From Gemmataceae bacterium (lineage in GTDB: Bacteria; Planctomycetota; Planctomycetia; Gemmatales; Gemmataceae): a DNA stretch of 64,000 bases. Position 1 is the stretch's first letter, and the number at the start of each line of letters is the position of its first letter. A model generated the notes under the pieces. The model saw only the letters and a program-made list of their open reading frames with translations. It was not told the DNA's origin and ran no database searches. Of this stretch, positions 36,733 through 45,637 are shown in pieces. A program made the translations under genes and the position numbers. Where the stretch lies: contig JANWVV010000022.1 in assembly GCA_025055795.1 (NCBI GenBank), positions 1 to 64,000 of the forward strand. The letters are read 5' to 3'.

Positions 36733-36999
36733 TCAGAAGGATGAAGTGGCTGCCGAGGAGACATCAAGATAACCAAGGATATTACCCGTCTGCAATTTCT
36801 GTTGCACGCTATAACATTGTTGAGCTAAGACACCGTCCGCCGGTGCGGGTATATCGACGGTTGCTCCAGGGATGAGAATTTCGGCCACCCGCTCACCCGC
36901 ATAGACTATTTCGCCCGGTCGAACGTACCAGACGCTTAGGACCATCTGTGGCGTACCCAAATCGGGTACAACAATAGGGACTAGGACGGGAGGAGCCAT
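36733..36999 (-). CDS. Small lipoyl-domain-like protein lacking the modification lysine
   Basis: 88 residues. The pattern resembles a biotin/lipoyl domain: IVVPDLGTPQMVLSVWYV, then the hairpin region VAEILIPGATVDIPAPADGVL and ILGYLDV at the end. The usual DKA/MKM lysine site reads PGAT here, and the whole protein seems to have no lysine at that turn. It sits between lipA (94 bases upstream) and the ribosomal operon on the same strand, so it is part of the lipB-lipA string. Function unknown; it may be a lipoyl-domain relative or a fold mimic. ATG 36999 is used, as the longer start is TTG. Confidence 0.68.
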   Translation of the reverse strand: MAPPVLVPIVVPDLGTPQMVLSVWYVRPGEIVYAGERVAEILIPGATVDIPAPADGVLAQQCYSVQQKLQTGNILGYLDVSSAATSSF

Positions 37000-37092
37000 G
37001 ACGCGGTAATTACTGGGCGACAAAACCTGTGGTTAAGGGTCCCGTGTTTGCGGAAACACCAGGCGGCACCGCAGCAAGCGAAATAACATAAC

Positions 37093-38091
37093 TTACCGCC
37101 TTAGAGTAGGACTTTCGCTATTGTTCGCGACAGTCGGGACAAAGGAGAGCATGTCCGCCGCATGGTAGCTTGACCGGACAAAGGGTCCCGCGACAACCTG
37201 ACGAAAACCTAACAGGCGGGCCAGACGGGCTATTTCATCAAATTCCTCCGGCGGCACGTAGCGATCTACCGGAATGCTGTGATGCAATGTGGGTGCGAGG
37301 TACTGCCCCAAAGTGATAACATCACACTCGATGGCCCGCAGATCAGCCAGAACCTCGAAGAGCTCATCACGAGTCTCGCCCAATCCCAGCATCAGGCCGG
37401 ATTTGGTCACAATCTGAGGTGCCCGCTGTTTCACACGGGCCAGTAGTTGCAAACTGCGGCGGTAGTCCGCCCGTCCACGCACGGCGCGGTATAAACGTGG
37501 TACGGTTTCCAGATTGTGATTGAAGACATGAGGCTGGGCGGCAATGACACAGTCGATGGCCCCTTCCTGGCCTAGGAAATCCGGAGTGAGCACCTCCAGG
37601 GTAGCATCTGGCAATCGACGGCGGACTGCCTCCAGGCATGCGGCAAAATGGCTTGCCCCGCCATCGGGCAGGTCGTCCCGGGTTACCGAGGTAATTACAA
37701 CGTGCCGCAGCCCCAGGCGTACTGCGGCTTCTGCCAGGCGTTCGGGTTCATCCTGCTCCACGGCTAAGGGTGTTCCCCGTGGCACTGAGCAAAAGCTGCA
37801 GGGCCGCGTGCACACGTTACCCAGGATCATAAAAGTAGCCGTCCGCTGGGCCCAACACTCGGGACGGTTAGGACAACGGGCATTTTCACAAACGGTTTCC
37901 AGACGCAGGTCCTGTAGCAAACGCCGCGTGAAGTCATTGCCATTGCCCGCTGGCAGCGGCCGTTTCAGCCACGGGGGCAGTCGCGGAGTGGCACTTCTGG
38001 ATGCCTTCCGGCTAGCCGCAGCAACCCGGCCTGATTCGCCAGGTGTTTCCACTAGCGGCTCAGAGCTATCGAGAACGGGAAGCGGTAGCAT
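37093..38091 (-). CDS. lipA: Lipoyl synthase
   Basis: 332 residues. Radical-SAM enzyme that inserts two sulfurs into octanoyl-lysine. The auxiliary cluster motif CENARCPNRPEC (CxxxxCxxxxxC) and the radical-SAM motif CTRPCSFC (CxxxCxxC) are intact, followed by HVVITSVTRDDLPDGGA. The last conserved motif, with its RSSY, is present near the C-terminus (GPFVRSSYHA). ATG 38091 is chosen; GTG 38103 is possible and overlaps the lipB end. Confidence 0.97.
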   Translation of the reverse strand: MLPLPVLDSSEPLVETPGESGRVAAASRKASRSATPRLPPWLKRPLPAGNGNDFTRRLLQDLRLETVCENARCPNRPECWAQRTATFMILGNVCTRPCSFCSVPRGTPLAVEQDEPERLAEAAVRLGLRHVVITSVTRDDLPDGGASHFAACLEAVRRRLPDATLEVLTPDFLGQEGAIDCVIAAQPHVFNHNLETVPRLYRAVRGRADYRRSLQLLARVKQRAPQIVTKSGLMLGLGETRDELFEVLADLRAIECDVITLGQYLAPTLHHSIPVDRYVPPEEFDEIARLARLLGFRQVVAGPFVRSSYHAADMLSFVPTVANNSESPTLRR

Positions 38092-38839
38092 GGTTGCGGA
38101 CACGGGACATCAGATCCGGAGGAGTATGGAAGATCGATAACCGTTCGATCTGCAATTCCTGCTGCAGTAATTCCAACAGACGCTGACGAACACCGCTCAC
38201 TCGGAATCGGCTACCAATTTCTCTCTGAAGGGACGTCATAGGCTGCTCATCACCATCGCAATGGACACGATGGAACAATCGGAGATCCGGATCGACATTC
38301 AGCACCGCTCCAAAGCAAGTAACGCCATAGCGGACCGCGACGCCAATGTGGGCAATCCGTCGTTGGCCGATGCGTACCCCCGGTCGGCAAGGATCGGCCG
38401 TAGCAGTCAAGCCATAGCTGTGGAGGAACGTGATGAGACAACTTTGCAACCGCTGCACATAAGCGGCGGGCGTCCAACCCCACTGTTCTAACACTACCAA
38501 GGGATAGCAGGCCAATTGTCCGGGTAGATGCAGCATAACACCGCCGCCACGGGCGTGCCAACGGACCGGCCACCCCCGCCGCTGCAACTCGGCCCAATCC
38601 AGACGAACATGCTCGCGGCTGCCCTCCCGCCCGATAGTCAGGCTCGGCGGATGCTCGCATAGTATCACTGCCGTTGTGCTCGGCGTGTCCGTCACCTCAT
38701 AGATAAGACGCCGTTGTAGGAGGAGCAGGGTATCCCAATCCACTGTACCCAACAAATACGCCTGCAGAACGCGTTCAGCGGCCTCTCTGGGCTGGTCGTA
38801 GCCCCCGGCTTGATCGGCAACGATCGGCACGCGACTCAC
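38066..38839 (-). CDS. lipB: Octanoyltransferase LipB, divergent
   Basis: 257 residues from GTG 38839 (the frame is open to ATG 38932). It transfers octanoyl from ACP to lipoyl domains. Present are RGGGVMLHLPGQLACYPL (usually RGGQ.TYHGPGQL) and the acyl-Cys block LFHRVHCDGDEQPMTSL. The usual catalytic Lys motif, KKICSLG in E. coli, reads RRIAHIG here, so the lysine is Arg. The HG before LNV is CFG. These changes suggest a divergent but possibly working member; the lipA coupling supports the role. Confidence 0.85.
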   Translation of the reverse strand: MSRVPIVADQAGGYDQPREAAERVLQAYLLGTVDWDTLLLLQRRLIYEVTDTPSTTAVILCEHPPSLTIGREGSREHVRLDWAELQRRGWPVRWHARGGGVMLHLPGQLACYPLVVLEQWGWTPAAYVQRLQSCLITFLHSYGLTATADPCRPGVRIGQRRIAHIGVAVRYGVTCFGAVLNVDPDLRLFHRVHCDGDEQPMTSLQREIGSRFRVSGVRQRLLELLQQELQIERLSIFHTPPDLMSRVRNHATASRSR

Positions 38840-38980
38840 CCTACCTCCACCGCAGCTCTGCGGGCGTACTTCCAGTTGATACGCACTATCCTCACATCTC
38901 GCAATGTATTTTAGGCAGGTAGTCCAATACATCCTAGCCGAAATGGAGCTCCCCAGAGAACAATCCGTCCATTGTGGTCA

Positions 38981-39463
38981 CTATCGGGAGGAGGGACGGC
39001 GTGTGGGTGCAGTAAGACTTATTCGACCGATGGGCAGACGCTGATATTCCGCCGAGCCGAAGCCCAACCATGGATAGAGGATAAAGCCGAAGACCGCCAT
39101 ACCCACGCCAAAAGCTTCGGTGCGTCCGAAGCGGCGAGCTACCTCCACATTTACCACTATCGCTGCTATCAAATTGACCGGCGGGAGCAAAAGAAACAAG
39201 CACCACACAGGGCTTAGCCCGGCCACTCGCACCACCAACACGTAAATGTTGTAACCGGGCAGTAAAGCGGCCCAACGGGATTGTCCCGCTTTCTGAAAAA
39301 CGCCCAGCCAGCCGGCCACAATGGCTGGAATGGTAATGACCACCCACCCCAGCACGTAAGGTAGCAACCACTGAGTGTGTGCGGCTGCCCAGGGGGCCGT
39401 CAGAGTATCAATCCCCGATACTGACGCTACCAAGCGATCGGCAACCATGGTGCTGTCCGTCAC
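38981..39463 (-). CDS. DUF5684-like membrane protein
   Basis: 160 residues with four hydrophobic segments. The pattern GWLGVFQKAGQSRWAALLPGYNIYVLV...VNLIAAIVVNVEVARRFGR fits the DUF5684 family, small membrane proteins of unknown function often near signal peptidase or exported-protein genes. GTG 39463 is preferred because of GAGGA at a spacing of ten; ATG 39448 is the alternative. It lies 142 bases upstream of the lipB start on the same strand. Confidence 0.75.
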   Translation of the reverse strand: MTDSTMVADRLVASVSGIDTLTAPWAAAHTQWLLPYVLGWVVITIPAIVAGWLGVFQKAGQSRWAALLPGYNIYVLVVRVAGLSPVWCLFLLLPPVNLIAAIVVNVEVARRFGRTEAFGVGMAVFGFILYPWLGFGSAEYQRLPIGRISLTAPTRRPSSR

Positions 39464-39727
39464 CGTCCTGTGGTCCTCGAGGGCAGAAAATGCTCGAAAG
39501 GGGATTGGAAGGATTGGCCTTCCCTACCGCAGGCGACATTATCGAATCTACCACGGCGGCGGACCGGACGCAACCGGATACGTACCCTCCAACTTTGTGT
39601 AAAACCCCTGCTGATCGACTTCTCTGGGCACTCATAATGGCGAAAACCCTCACGGTTCCCCCAATATGATTAGGTAGAGACAACGCCTTTCGCTGAGCAA
39701 CAAAATTGTTGTTACCACTTGCAGTCA

Positions 39728-41560
39728 TCACTCAACGGTGACACTTTTGGCCAAATGACGGGGGCGATCCACGTCGCACCCGCGGAGCAAAGCCATTTCG
39801 TAAGCCAACAGTTGCAGGGGCACCACGGCCACGATGGGTTGGAGATATTCGGGAACATGCGGAATGGAAATAACGTCGTCGGCCAGGGCAGCTACTTCTG
39901 GATCATGGCCGCTGACCACGGCGATGATGGGCCCGCCACGGGCTTTTATCTCTTGCATGTTGGCCAACACTTTGTCGAAAACCTGGCCCCGGGGTACCAG
40001 AAAAACGCTCGGGGTGTGCTCATCGACCAAGGCAATCGGGCCGTGCTTCATTTCCGCCGCCGGATAGCCCTCCGCGTGGATGTAGCTGATTTCTTTAAGC
40101 TTGAGGGCACCTTCCAGCGCCACGGGGTACAAATATTGCCGCCCCAAGTATAAGGCGTTGTGCACATGAGCGTATTTTTCCGCGATGCTTTTGACCTGTG
40201 TGTGACAGGCGAAGGCCGCTCGCACCGCCTCAGGGAGGGCCCGCAGCTCCTGCAGGATCCGCTGACCCTGGGCGGCGGACAAATGACGCAATCGTCCCAG
40301 ATACAACGCCAGCAGGGTCAGCACCAGGCACTGAGCAGTGAAGGCCTTGGTACTAGCTACGCCGATTTCCGGTCCCGCATGGAGGTAAACACCTCCGTCG
40401 GCCTCACGAGCAATGGAGCTGCCTACCACATTGCAAATGGCTAAGGTTATCTGGCCACGCCGTTTTGCTTCCCGGACGGCCGCCAAAGTGTCGGCTGTTT
40501 CCCCCGATTGCGTAATGGCCAGCAAGATGGTGTGACGGTCGAGCGGCGGATGCCGGTAGCGTAACTCGCTGGCGTACTCCACCTCGACCGGCAAACGAGC
40601 CAACTCCTCTATCAGATACTCGCCCACTAACCCCGCATAATAGCTGGTACCGCACCCGGTGATGATAATCCGCTCGACTTGACGCAACTGGGCTGCGGTC
40701 AGGTTCAGTCCGCCAAAATGAGCCGTGGCATCAGCCTCGTGCAATCGTCCACGCATGGCATTGGTCAGGGCCTCCGGCTGCTCGTAAATCTCTTTGAGCA
40801 TGAAGTGCGGATAGTCCCCCTTATCCAGCAGACCATCGGTCAACTCGCCCGGAGCATCCTGCAGGGTGATTGTTAAGGGGGCCAGACGCTGGTCGAACAA
40901 CTCGCAGTCCTCACCGCTAAGCTGACAGATCTGCCCATCCTCCAAATAGTGCAGCTTATCCACCCATCCTGCCAGGGCGTGGGCATCGCTGGCCAGATAA
41001 CGCCCCGCTCGGCCGCTGCCGATTACCAGCGGGCTCCCCAAGCGGGCAGCAACAATAATTCCCGGCTCCTGCTGGCAGACCACGGCCAAACCATACGTCC
41101 CGCGTACCAGTTGTAGCGCCTGCTGGACCGCTCCCACCAAGTCCCCTTGATAACAGCGGGCAATCAGATGGGCAAGCACCTCCGTATCCGTATCCGAACG
41201 GAACACCACCCCCTGCCGTTGCAACTGCTCCCGCAATACCGCGTAGTTATCGATTACCCCGTTGTGCACGACAGCGATCCAACCTCGACTATCCGTGTGC
41301 GGGTGGGCGTTGCGGTCGTTGGCCGGACCATGGGTTGCCCAACGCGTGTGACCGATCCCATAGCAACCGGCCGCTGGCTGAGCTGCCAGCAACCGCAGCA
41401 ACTCGCATAATCGCCCCGCCTTTTTGCGGACATGCAACTGACGCCCTGTGCCGGTAACCAGACCAGCACTGTCGTAACCCCGGTACTCCAGACGCCGCAG
41501 TCCTTCCAGCAGAATGGGAGCTGCCTCGCACCGCCCGGTGAAGCCTATGATGCCGCACAT
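39728..41560 (-). CDS. glmS: Glutamine-fructose-6-phosphate aminotransferase
   Basis: 610 residues. It makes glucosamine-6-phosphate for peptidoglycan-like and sugar synthesis. The N-terminal nucleophile Cys2 is in MCGIIGFTGR, followed by LRRLEYRGYDSAGL. Two SIS sugar-isomerase domains follow, with the GCGTSYYAG, TQSGETADT and AEGYPAAEMKHGPIAL motifs. The end is the usual DRPRHLAKSVTVE. GGGAGG lies before the ATG. No glmS ribozyme-like structure was seen upstream. Confidence 0.97.
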   Translation of the reverse strand: MCGIIGFTGRCEAAPILLEGLRRLEYRGYDSAGLVTGTGRQLHVRKKAGRLCELLRLLAAQPAAGCYGIGHTRWATHGPANDRNAHPHTDSRGWIAVVHNGVIDNYAVLREQLQRQGVVFRSDTDTEVLAHLIARCYQGDLVGAVQQALQLVRGTYGLAVVCQQEPGIIVAARLGSPLVIGSGRAGRYLASDAHALAGWVDKLHYLEDGQICQLSGEDCELFDQRLAPLTITLQDAPGELTDGLLDKGDYPHFMLKEIYEQPEALTNAMRGRLHEADATAHFGGLNLTAAQLRQVERIIITGCGTSYYAGLVGEYLIEELARLPVEVEYASELRYRHPPLDRHTILLAITQSGETADTLAAVREAKRRGQITLAICNVVGSSIAREADGGVYLHAGPEIGVASTKAFTAQCLVLTLLALYLGRLRHLSAAQGQRILQELRALPEAVRAAFACHTQVKSIAEKYAHVHNALYLGRQYLYPVALEGALKLKEISYIHAEGYPAAEMKHGPIALVDEHTPSVFLVPRGQVFDKVLANMQEIKARGGPIIAVVSGHDPEVAALADDVISIPHVPEYLQPIVAVVPLQLLAYEMALLRGCDVDRPRHLAKSVTVE

Positions 41561-41826
41561 ACGACGCTTCCTCCCTGAAGGGCGAAATGCCTTCCTAGCA
41601 TACAGGACGTGCTACTGTAACCCAGAGCGACCACACCTGCAAAGAGCAATCAGACTTGGATTCTCTGGATCCCTAAGCTGCCATCCTTAATCCTTCTGGG
41701 TGCACAAGTTCTCCTTTAGCTGGCCATTAGTGACAATCACCGGTAGGCTCTGCTCCGCCTGGAGATCGGTACCTCCCTAATCGTCGAGGGAAATTTCAGC
41801 CATGGCCGTAAGCCAATGGCATGCCG

Positions 41827-42822
41827 CTAATGTTGATCAACTATCGCAGGTAGTGTCATCGCCTCTTGGGGTATTGCAAAAGCTTTAGTGTCGGAGCCAT
41901 TGTCAAGGCGATAGCGGGGTAGCGTCAGGACCTTTTGCCAGATGTGCTTGACAACGTCGGCGGCAGTGACAAAACGAAAAGCCCGCAGTAGCGATTGCAA
42001 CCGCTGCGTCGCCCGCTTGATTCCAACGTAGGTCCGCCAACGTGCCAGTCCACGCAAGGGCAAGCGTGGTTGCTCCGGATCAAATTCCCAAGGGTGGAAG
42101 TAGAGCACTCCAACGGGCACCGGTTGTCTGGACGCTTGTTGCAAGCCGGCCCGGAGCATCCATAAGGGCCATAGGCGGAAATGACCGCCGCCGCCCACCG
42201 CCCAGTTCCGGCCGGCGGCTCGCCAGGTCAGGGCTGGCAACTCGAGAATGCGGCAGCACACCCCCTCGAGCCAAAAAGGGCCACGGGGTGCCGCGGGTAT
42301 GCCGTAGCGATCGTGCCGCACAGGATAAACGGACGCGTCGTAACGGTACCCGCATTCAACGAGAATGTCAGCCACCCATGGGGTTTGCCGACTCACACTG
42401 AAGCTAGGAGCCCGAAAACCCCAAACTTGGGTCCCCGCTGCCTCTTCCAACAAATCTTTACACCGTTGCACGTCGATGCGAAACTGCGCGGGGCTCATCC
42501 GGTCCACCCGCTCATGTTTCCAACCGTGGGCAGCAACCTCATGTCCCGCCTCTGCTATTGACCGTACCAGATCCCGATGCGTCTGGGCTATTTCTCCCAC
42601 AACGAAAAAAGTAGCCCGTTGACCTGTCTCGGCGAGCCACTCCAATATCTTTTGGGTGTTCGCCTCCATGCGACGTGCATATTCGCTCCGTAGCTCTGCC
42701 GAGCAGGAAATCCCAGCGGCCACCTCGATACGGTCATGCTCCTCTACGTCGAAACTCAACACAAACAGCGGTTCACCATCGCCCCTGCTATCGAGTTGCT
42801 TAGAGATGCCTTCCTTGATCAT
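41827..42822 (-). CDS. Polysaccharide deacetylase of the XrtA/PEP-CTERM type (DUF3473 C-terminus)
   Basis: 331 residues. A NodB-like deacetylase with FDVEEHDR, the zinc HEVAAHGWKHERV motif and GFRAPSFSVSR. The C-terminal half follows the PEP-CTERM-locus subgroup closely: RYDASVYPVRHDRYGIPAAPRGPF, AVGGGGHFRL and LYFHPWEFDPEQPR. This family acts in exopolysaccharide synthesis with exosortase. No exosortase is in the window, but a PEP-CTERM protein lies at 47144. Confidence 0.9.
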   Translation of the reverse strand: MIKEGISKQLDSRGDGEPLFVLSFDVEEHDRIEVAAGISCSAELRSEYARRMEANTQKILEWLAETGQRATFFVVGEIAQTHRDLVRSIAEAGHEVAAHGWKHERVDRMSPAQFRIDVQRCKDLLEEAAGTQVWGFRAPSFSVSRQTPWVADILVECGYRYDASVYPVRHDRYGIPAAPRGPFWLEGVCCRILELPALTWRAAGRNWAVGGGGHFRLWPLWMLRAGLQQASRQPVPVGVLYFHPWEFDPEQPRLPLRGLARWRTYVGIKRATQRLQSLLRAFRFVTAADVVKHIWQKVLTLPRYRLDNGSDTKAFAIPQEAMTLPAIVDQH

Positions 42823-43263
42823 ATTACACCCATCCTTGACCCTTCAAATATCCCCTCCCTGAAAGGCCAGTGTTACCGGGCCGGCTATTACCCGCACATC
42901 GTCGCTCAATCTGCAGGTACCGTTTTATATTTCTCACCTCGATTTGGGAACCTTGGTGGCGGTGGGCCGCCCTCGCGAATCTTTACCCTTGCGGTTATTG
43001 TTCACAAGTCGGATTGGTGCCCCGGCTTTCCAGCATGTCCACTCCAGTAGCACTACACTGTCCATCGAGCACTATCGAGAATAATCGTTGCCGCAAAACT
43101 TTGCGAATGCCCCCATAGCCGATGGCCACCATCGTAAAATGCTTCAAAAACACAGTGCCATTGACAGAACCTGGCCAAGGTGGAACAAATCAAAGTGGCG
43201 TAGCAGGGGCGACACTACCGGAAGGATACAGGCATCCCTCTGGCCCTAAGAGGAGAGCAAACC
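42823..43263. other. Intergenic stretch between divergent genes
   Basis: Holds the promoters for the polysaccharide deacetylase (left) and the DsbB-like gene (right). No clear open frame or structured element was recognised. Confidence 0.35.
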
Positions 43264-43818
43264 ATGGTTTATGCCATATTAGCCTTGCTGGCATCTGTGG
43301 GAGCGGTAGCGGGTAGTCTTTATTTGAGTTGGGGCTTGGAATTGCAGGCATGCACCTTGTGTTTCTACCAACGGGCCTTGGCATTAGCCCTGGTCGGGGT
43401 GCTGCTGCCGGGGGTGCTGGCCTTGCGGGATCGTGGCGGTCGCCTCTGCTTGGCCGCTTTGCCCTTGGCGATTGGCGGATGGGGCGTGGCCTTTTTCCAT
43501 GTCTGGCTCGGCTGGACGTACTGGCCCCGTCACGAAATCAGCTGGTATCTGGCTTGTCCTAACGGTATCTATGATTTGGGCACCGCCCCCCAACAAAGCC
43601 TGGCCATCTTCAGCCTAATTGCCGTCCTGTTACTGCTCGGTGCCATTCGGGAGGTGCGTCAAAGCCGCCAGGAACACGGCACTTTACTGCTGGCTATTCT
43701 TCTAGGCGTAGGAATCACTGTCGGTTCGTTAGCCGCTAATCCCAAAATGCCCGACCCGAAACCGTTGCCAACTACACCGTTGCTGACCTGCCAGCCGACC
43801 CTACGCACCCCCTCTTGA
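43264..43818 (+). CDS. DsbB-like disulfide bond formation protein with incomplete second cysteine pair
   Basis: 184 residues, four membrane helices. The first redox pair is in QACTLCFYQRALAL near residues 30-34, the usual DsbB/BdbC CxxC with QR. The second periplasmic loop has only one Cys (YLACPNGIYDLG), where two are typical; a further Cys is near the end (LLTCQPTL). It may work with a different partner or have lost the second relay step. AGGAG lies before ATG 43264. No dsbA-like gene is in the window. Confidence 0.8.
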   Translation: MVYAILALLASVGAVAGSLYLSWGLELQACTLCFYQRALALALVGVLLPGVLALRDRGGRLCLAALPLAIGGWGVAFFHVWLGWTYWPRHEISWYLACPNGIYDLGTAPQQSLAIFSLIAVLLLLGAIREVRQSRQEHGTLLLAILLGVGITVGSLAANPKMPDPKPLPTTPLLTCQPTLRTPS

Positions 43819-44205
43819 GCCGTGCTACTTCCCAGATCCTTAGCCTTTCAGCTATCTGACTGAATTACGGCTGAAAATACAACGCTGCCATGGACGCTAT
43901 GCACTATTACCAACACAAAGTCAATCTCCTAGCGACCCGCCTTCCCTTACTTATCAAAATATCGAAACTACCGATTAGTAGACGAGGGAATTGCTTGATA
44001 AGCAAGCGTACATAAGGTGTTTCGAATGCGATACACCGGGGCCGCGCTTTACGGATATGGGCACGTCTCCCGAAAACAAGCAAGGAGAAATCGTGACTGA
44101 ATAATGTAATAAGATCGGTCAATTGCTGTATGCAGTTGTGGTACTAGTTCAACAAAACAAGAGCCGTCATATAGGTGATAGTTTTTTTGTTAAGGAGAGG
44201 CATAC
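43819..44205. other. Intergenic upstream of the PQQ-like gene
   Basis: A small perfect hairpin TTGCTT-GAT-AAGCAA lies at 43991-44005. The region should hold the promoter of the PQQ-like gene. Nothing else was recognised. Confidence 0.35.
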
Positions 44206-45567
44206 ATGATGGGGCGATTTGGGGTAGTGGTATTAGTCGGCGGGATCAGCGTGTGGTCGGTGGTGGCAGCAGACTGGCCCCAATGGATGGGCCCCCAAAG
44301 GGATGGTACCTGGCCAGAAGACGGTATCCTTCGAGACTTTCCCAAGGAGGGGCCGCGTATTCTCTGGCGGACACCTATTGCCGGTGGTTACGCCGGACCC
44401 GCGGTCGCTGCTGGCCGGGTCTTCGTCAGCGACCGCATACTCGCACCCGGATCGCAACTCCCGGATGACCCGTTTTCGACGTCGCGGTTACCCGGAAAGG
44501 AGCGTTTGCTATGCTTGGACGCTCAGACGGGGCGTTTGCTGTGGAAGCATGAGTACGATTGTCCCTACGAAATTAGCTACGCTGCCGGGCCACGTTGCAC
44601 CCCTACGGTAGCTGACGACAAAGTCTACTTCCTTGGAGCGATGGGCGATTTGTATTGCCTGAAGGTCCGGGAGGGCAGCGTGGTCTGGTCTAAAAACCTG
44701 CCGCGGGAGTACAACGCTAAGGTGCCCACTTGGGGCTATTGTGGCCATCCTCTGGTCCACGGTAACCTCCTGTACTGCATTGCCGGTGGGGAAGGTAGTC
44801 TGGTAGTAGCTTTCGACAAAGATAGCGGTCGGGAAGTCTGGAAAGCATTAACGGCACGGGAACAAGGTTACGCCCCTCCTACCCTAGTGCGTTTGCATGG
44901 CCGGGAGCGGCTACTTATCTGGCACGCGCAAGCGCTGAATGCGCTGGACCCCCTTACGGGAAAACTTCTGTGGAGTGTGCCACTGGCACCGAAATACGGC
45001 ATGGCCATCATGGCCCCCCGCCTCGAGGGAGACATCATTTATGCCGGAGGGATCGGCGGAGCGGCGGTAGCACTCAAGGCCCTTCCTAACGATCAAGTGG
45101 AAATACTCTGGAAAGAAGCCGTCGATGGCAAGGAGGAACGGGTTCGTGGTTTGTACCCGGTAAACGTCACGCCGATCCTCCACCAGGGCATATTGTATGG
45201 TGTCGATCAGGAAGGGATGCTCCGGGCCGTCGAACTACACACGGGCAAACGCCTTTGGTTTACTTTTCTACCAGTTATTGGCAAAGAAGAGGACGAGGAT
45301 TATAAAGGAGCGGGCTCCGGTACGGCCTTCATCGTTAAAAACGGTGATCGCTACTTCATATTCGCGGAAACGGGTCACTTGATCATCGCCGAACTAACTC
45401 CTAAAGGCTACAAGGAAATTAGTCGGGCTAAGGTGATTGAACCGACCAACGCCGCTTTTGGCCGCAAAGTGGTCTGGAGCCACCCTGCCTTTGCCAACAA
45501 ATGTGCGTACATTCGCAACGATAAAGAAATCATCTGTGTTTCCTTGGCCCAAGGACAGCAACCGTAA
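44206..45567 (+). CDS. Secreted PQQ-like beta-propeller protein, paralogue
   Basis: 453 residues. A signal peptide (MGRFGVVVLVGGISVWSVVAA) is followed by DWPQWMGPQRDGTW and many PQQ-like blades: LLWKHEYD, VVWSKNL, EVWKAL, LLWSVPL, RLWFTFL. It shares its domain order and many blades with the protein at 15839-17176, so the two are paralogues. AAGGAG precedes the ATG. No PQQ-dehydrogenase catalytic residues were recognised. It is convergent with the sulfatase. Confidence 0.8.
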   Translation: MMGRFGVVVLVGGISVWSVVAADWPQWMGPQRDGTWPEDGILRDFPKEGPRILWRTPIAGGYAGPAVAAGRVFVSDRILAPGSQLPDDPFSTSRLPGKERLLCLDAQTGRLLWKHEYDCPYEISYAAGPRCTPTVADDKVYFLGAMGDLYCLKVREGSVVWSKNLPREYNAKVPTWGYCGHPLVHGNLLYCIAGGEGSLVVAFDKDSGREVWKALTAREQGYAPPTLVRLHGRERLLIWHAQALNALDPLTGKLLWSVPLAPKYGMAIMAPRLEGDIIYAGGIGGAAVALKALPNDQVEILWKEAVDGKEERVRGLYPVNVTPILHQGILYGVDQEGMLRAVELHTGKRLWFTFLPVIGKEEDEDYKGAGSGTAFIVKNGDRYFIFAETGHLIIAELTPKGYKEISRAKVIEPTNAAFGRKVVWSHPAFANKCAYIRNDKEIICVSLAQGQQP

Positions 45568-45637
45568 ACAGAACGCTCAGGGACACTTTTATTAGTCTTT
45601 GATCGGTTGACGGATCTATACGAGGCAGCACAGCTTT

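Noticed and set aside
41561-41826. glmS ribozyme upstream of glmS
   Set aside because: No recognisable ribozyme core; this class is mainly known from Firmicutes.
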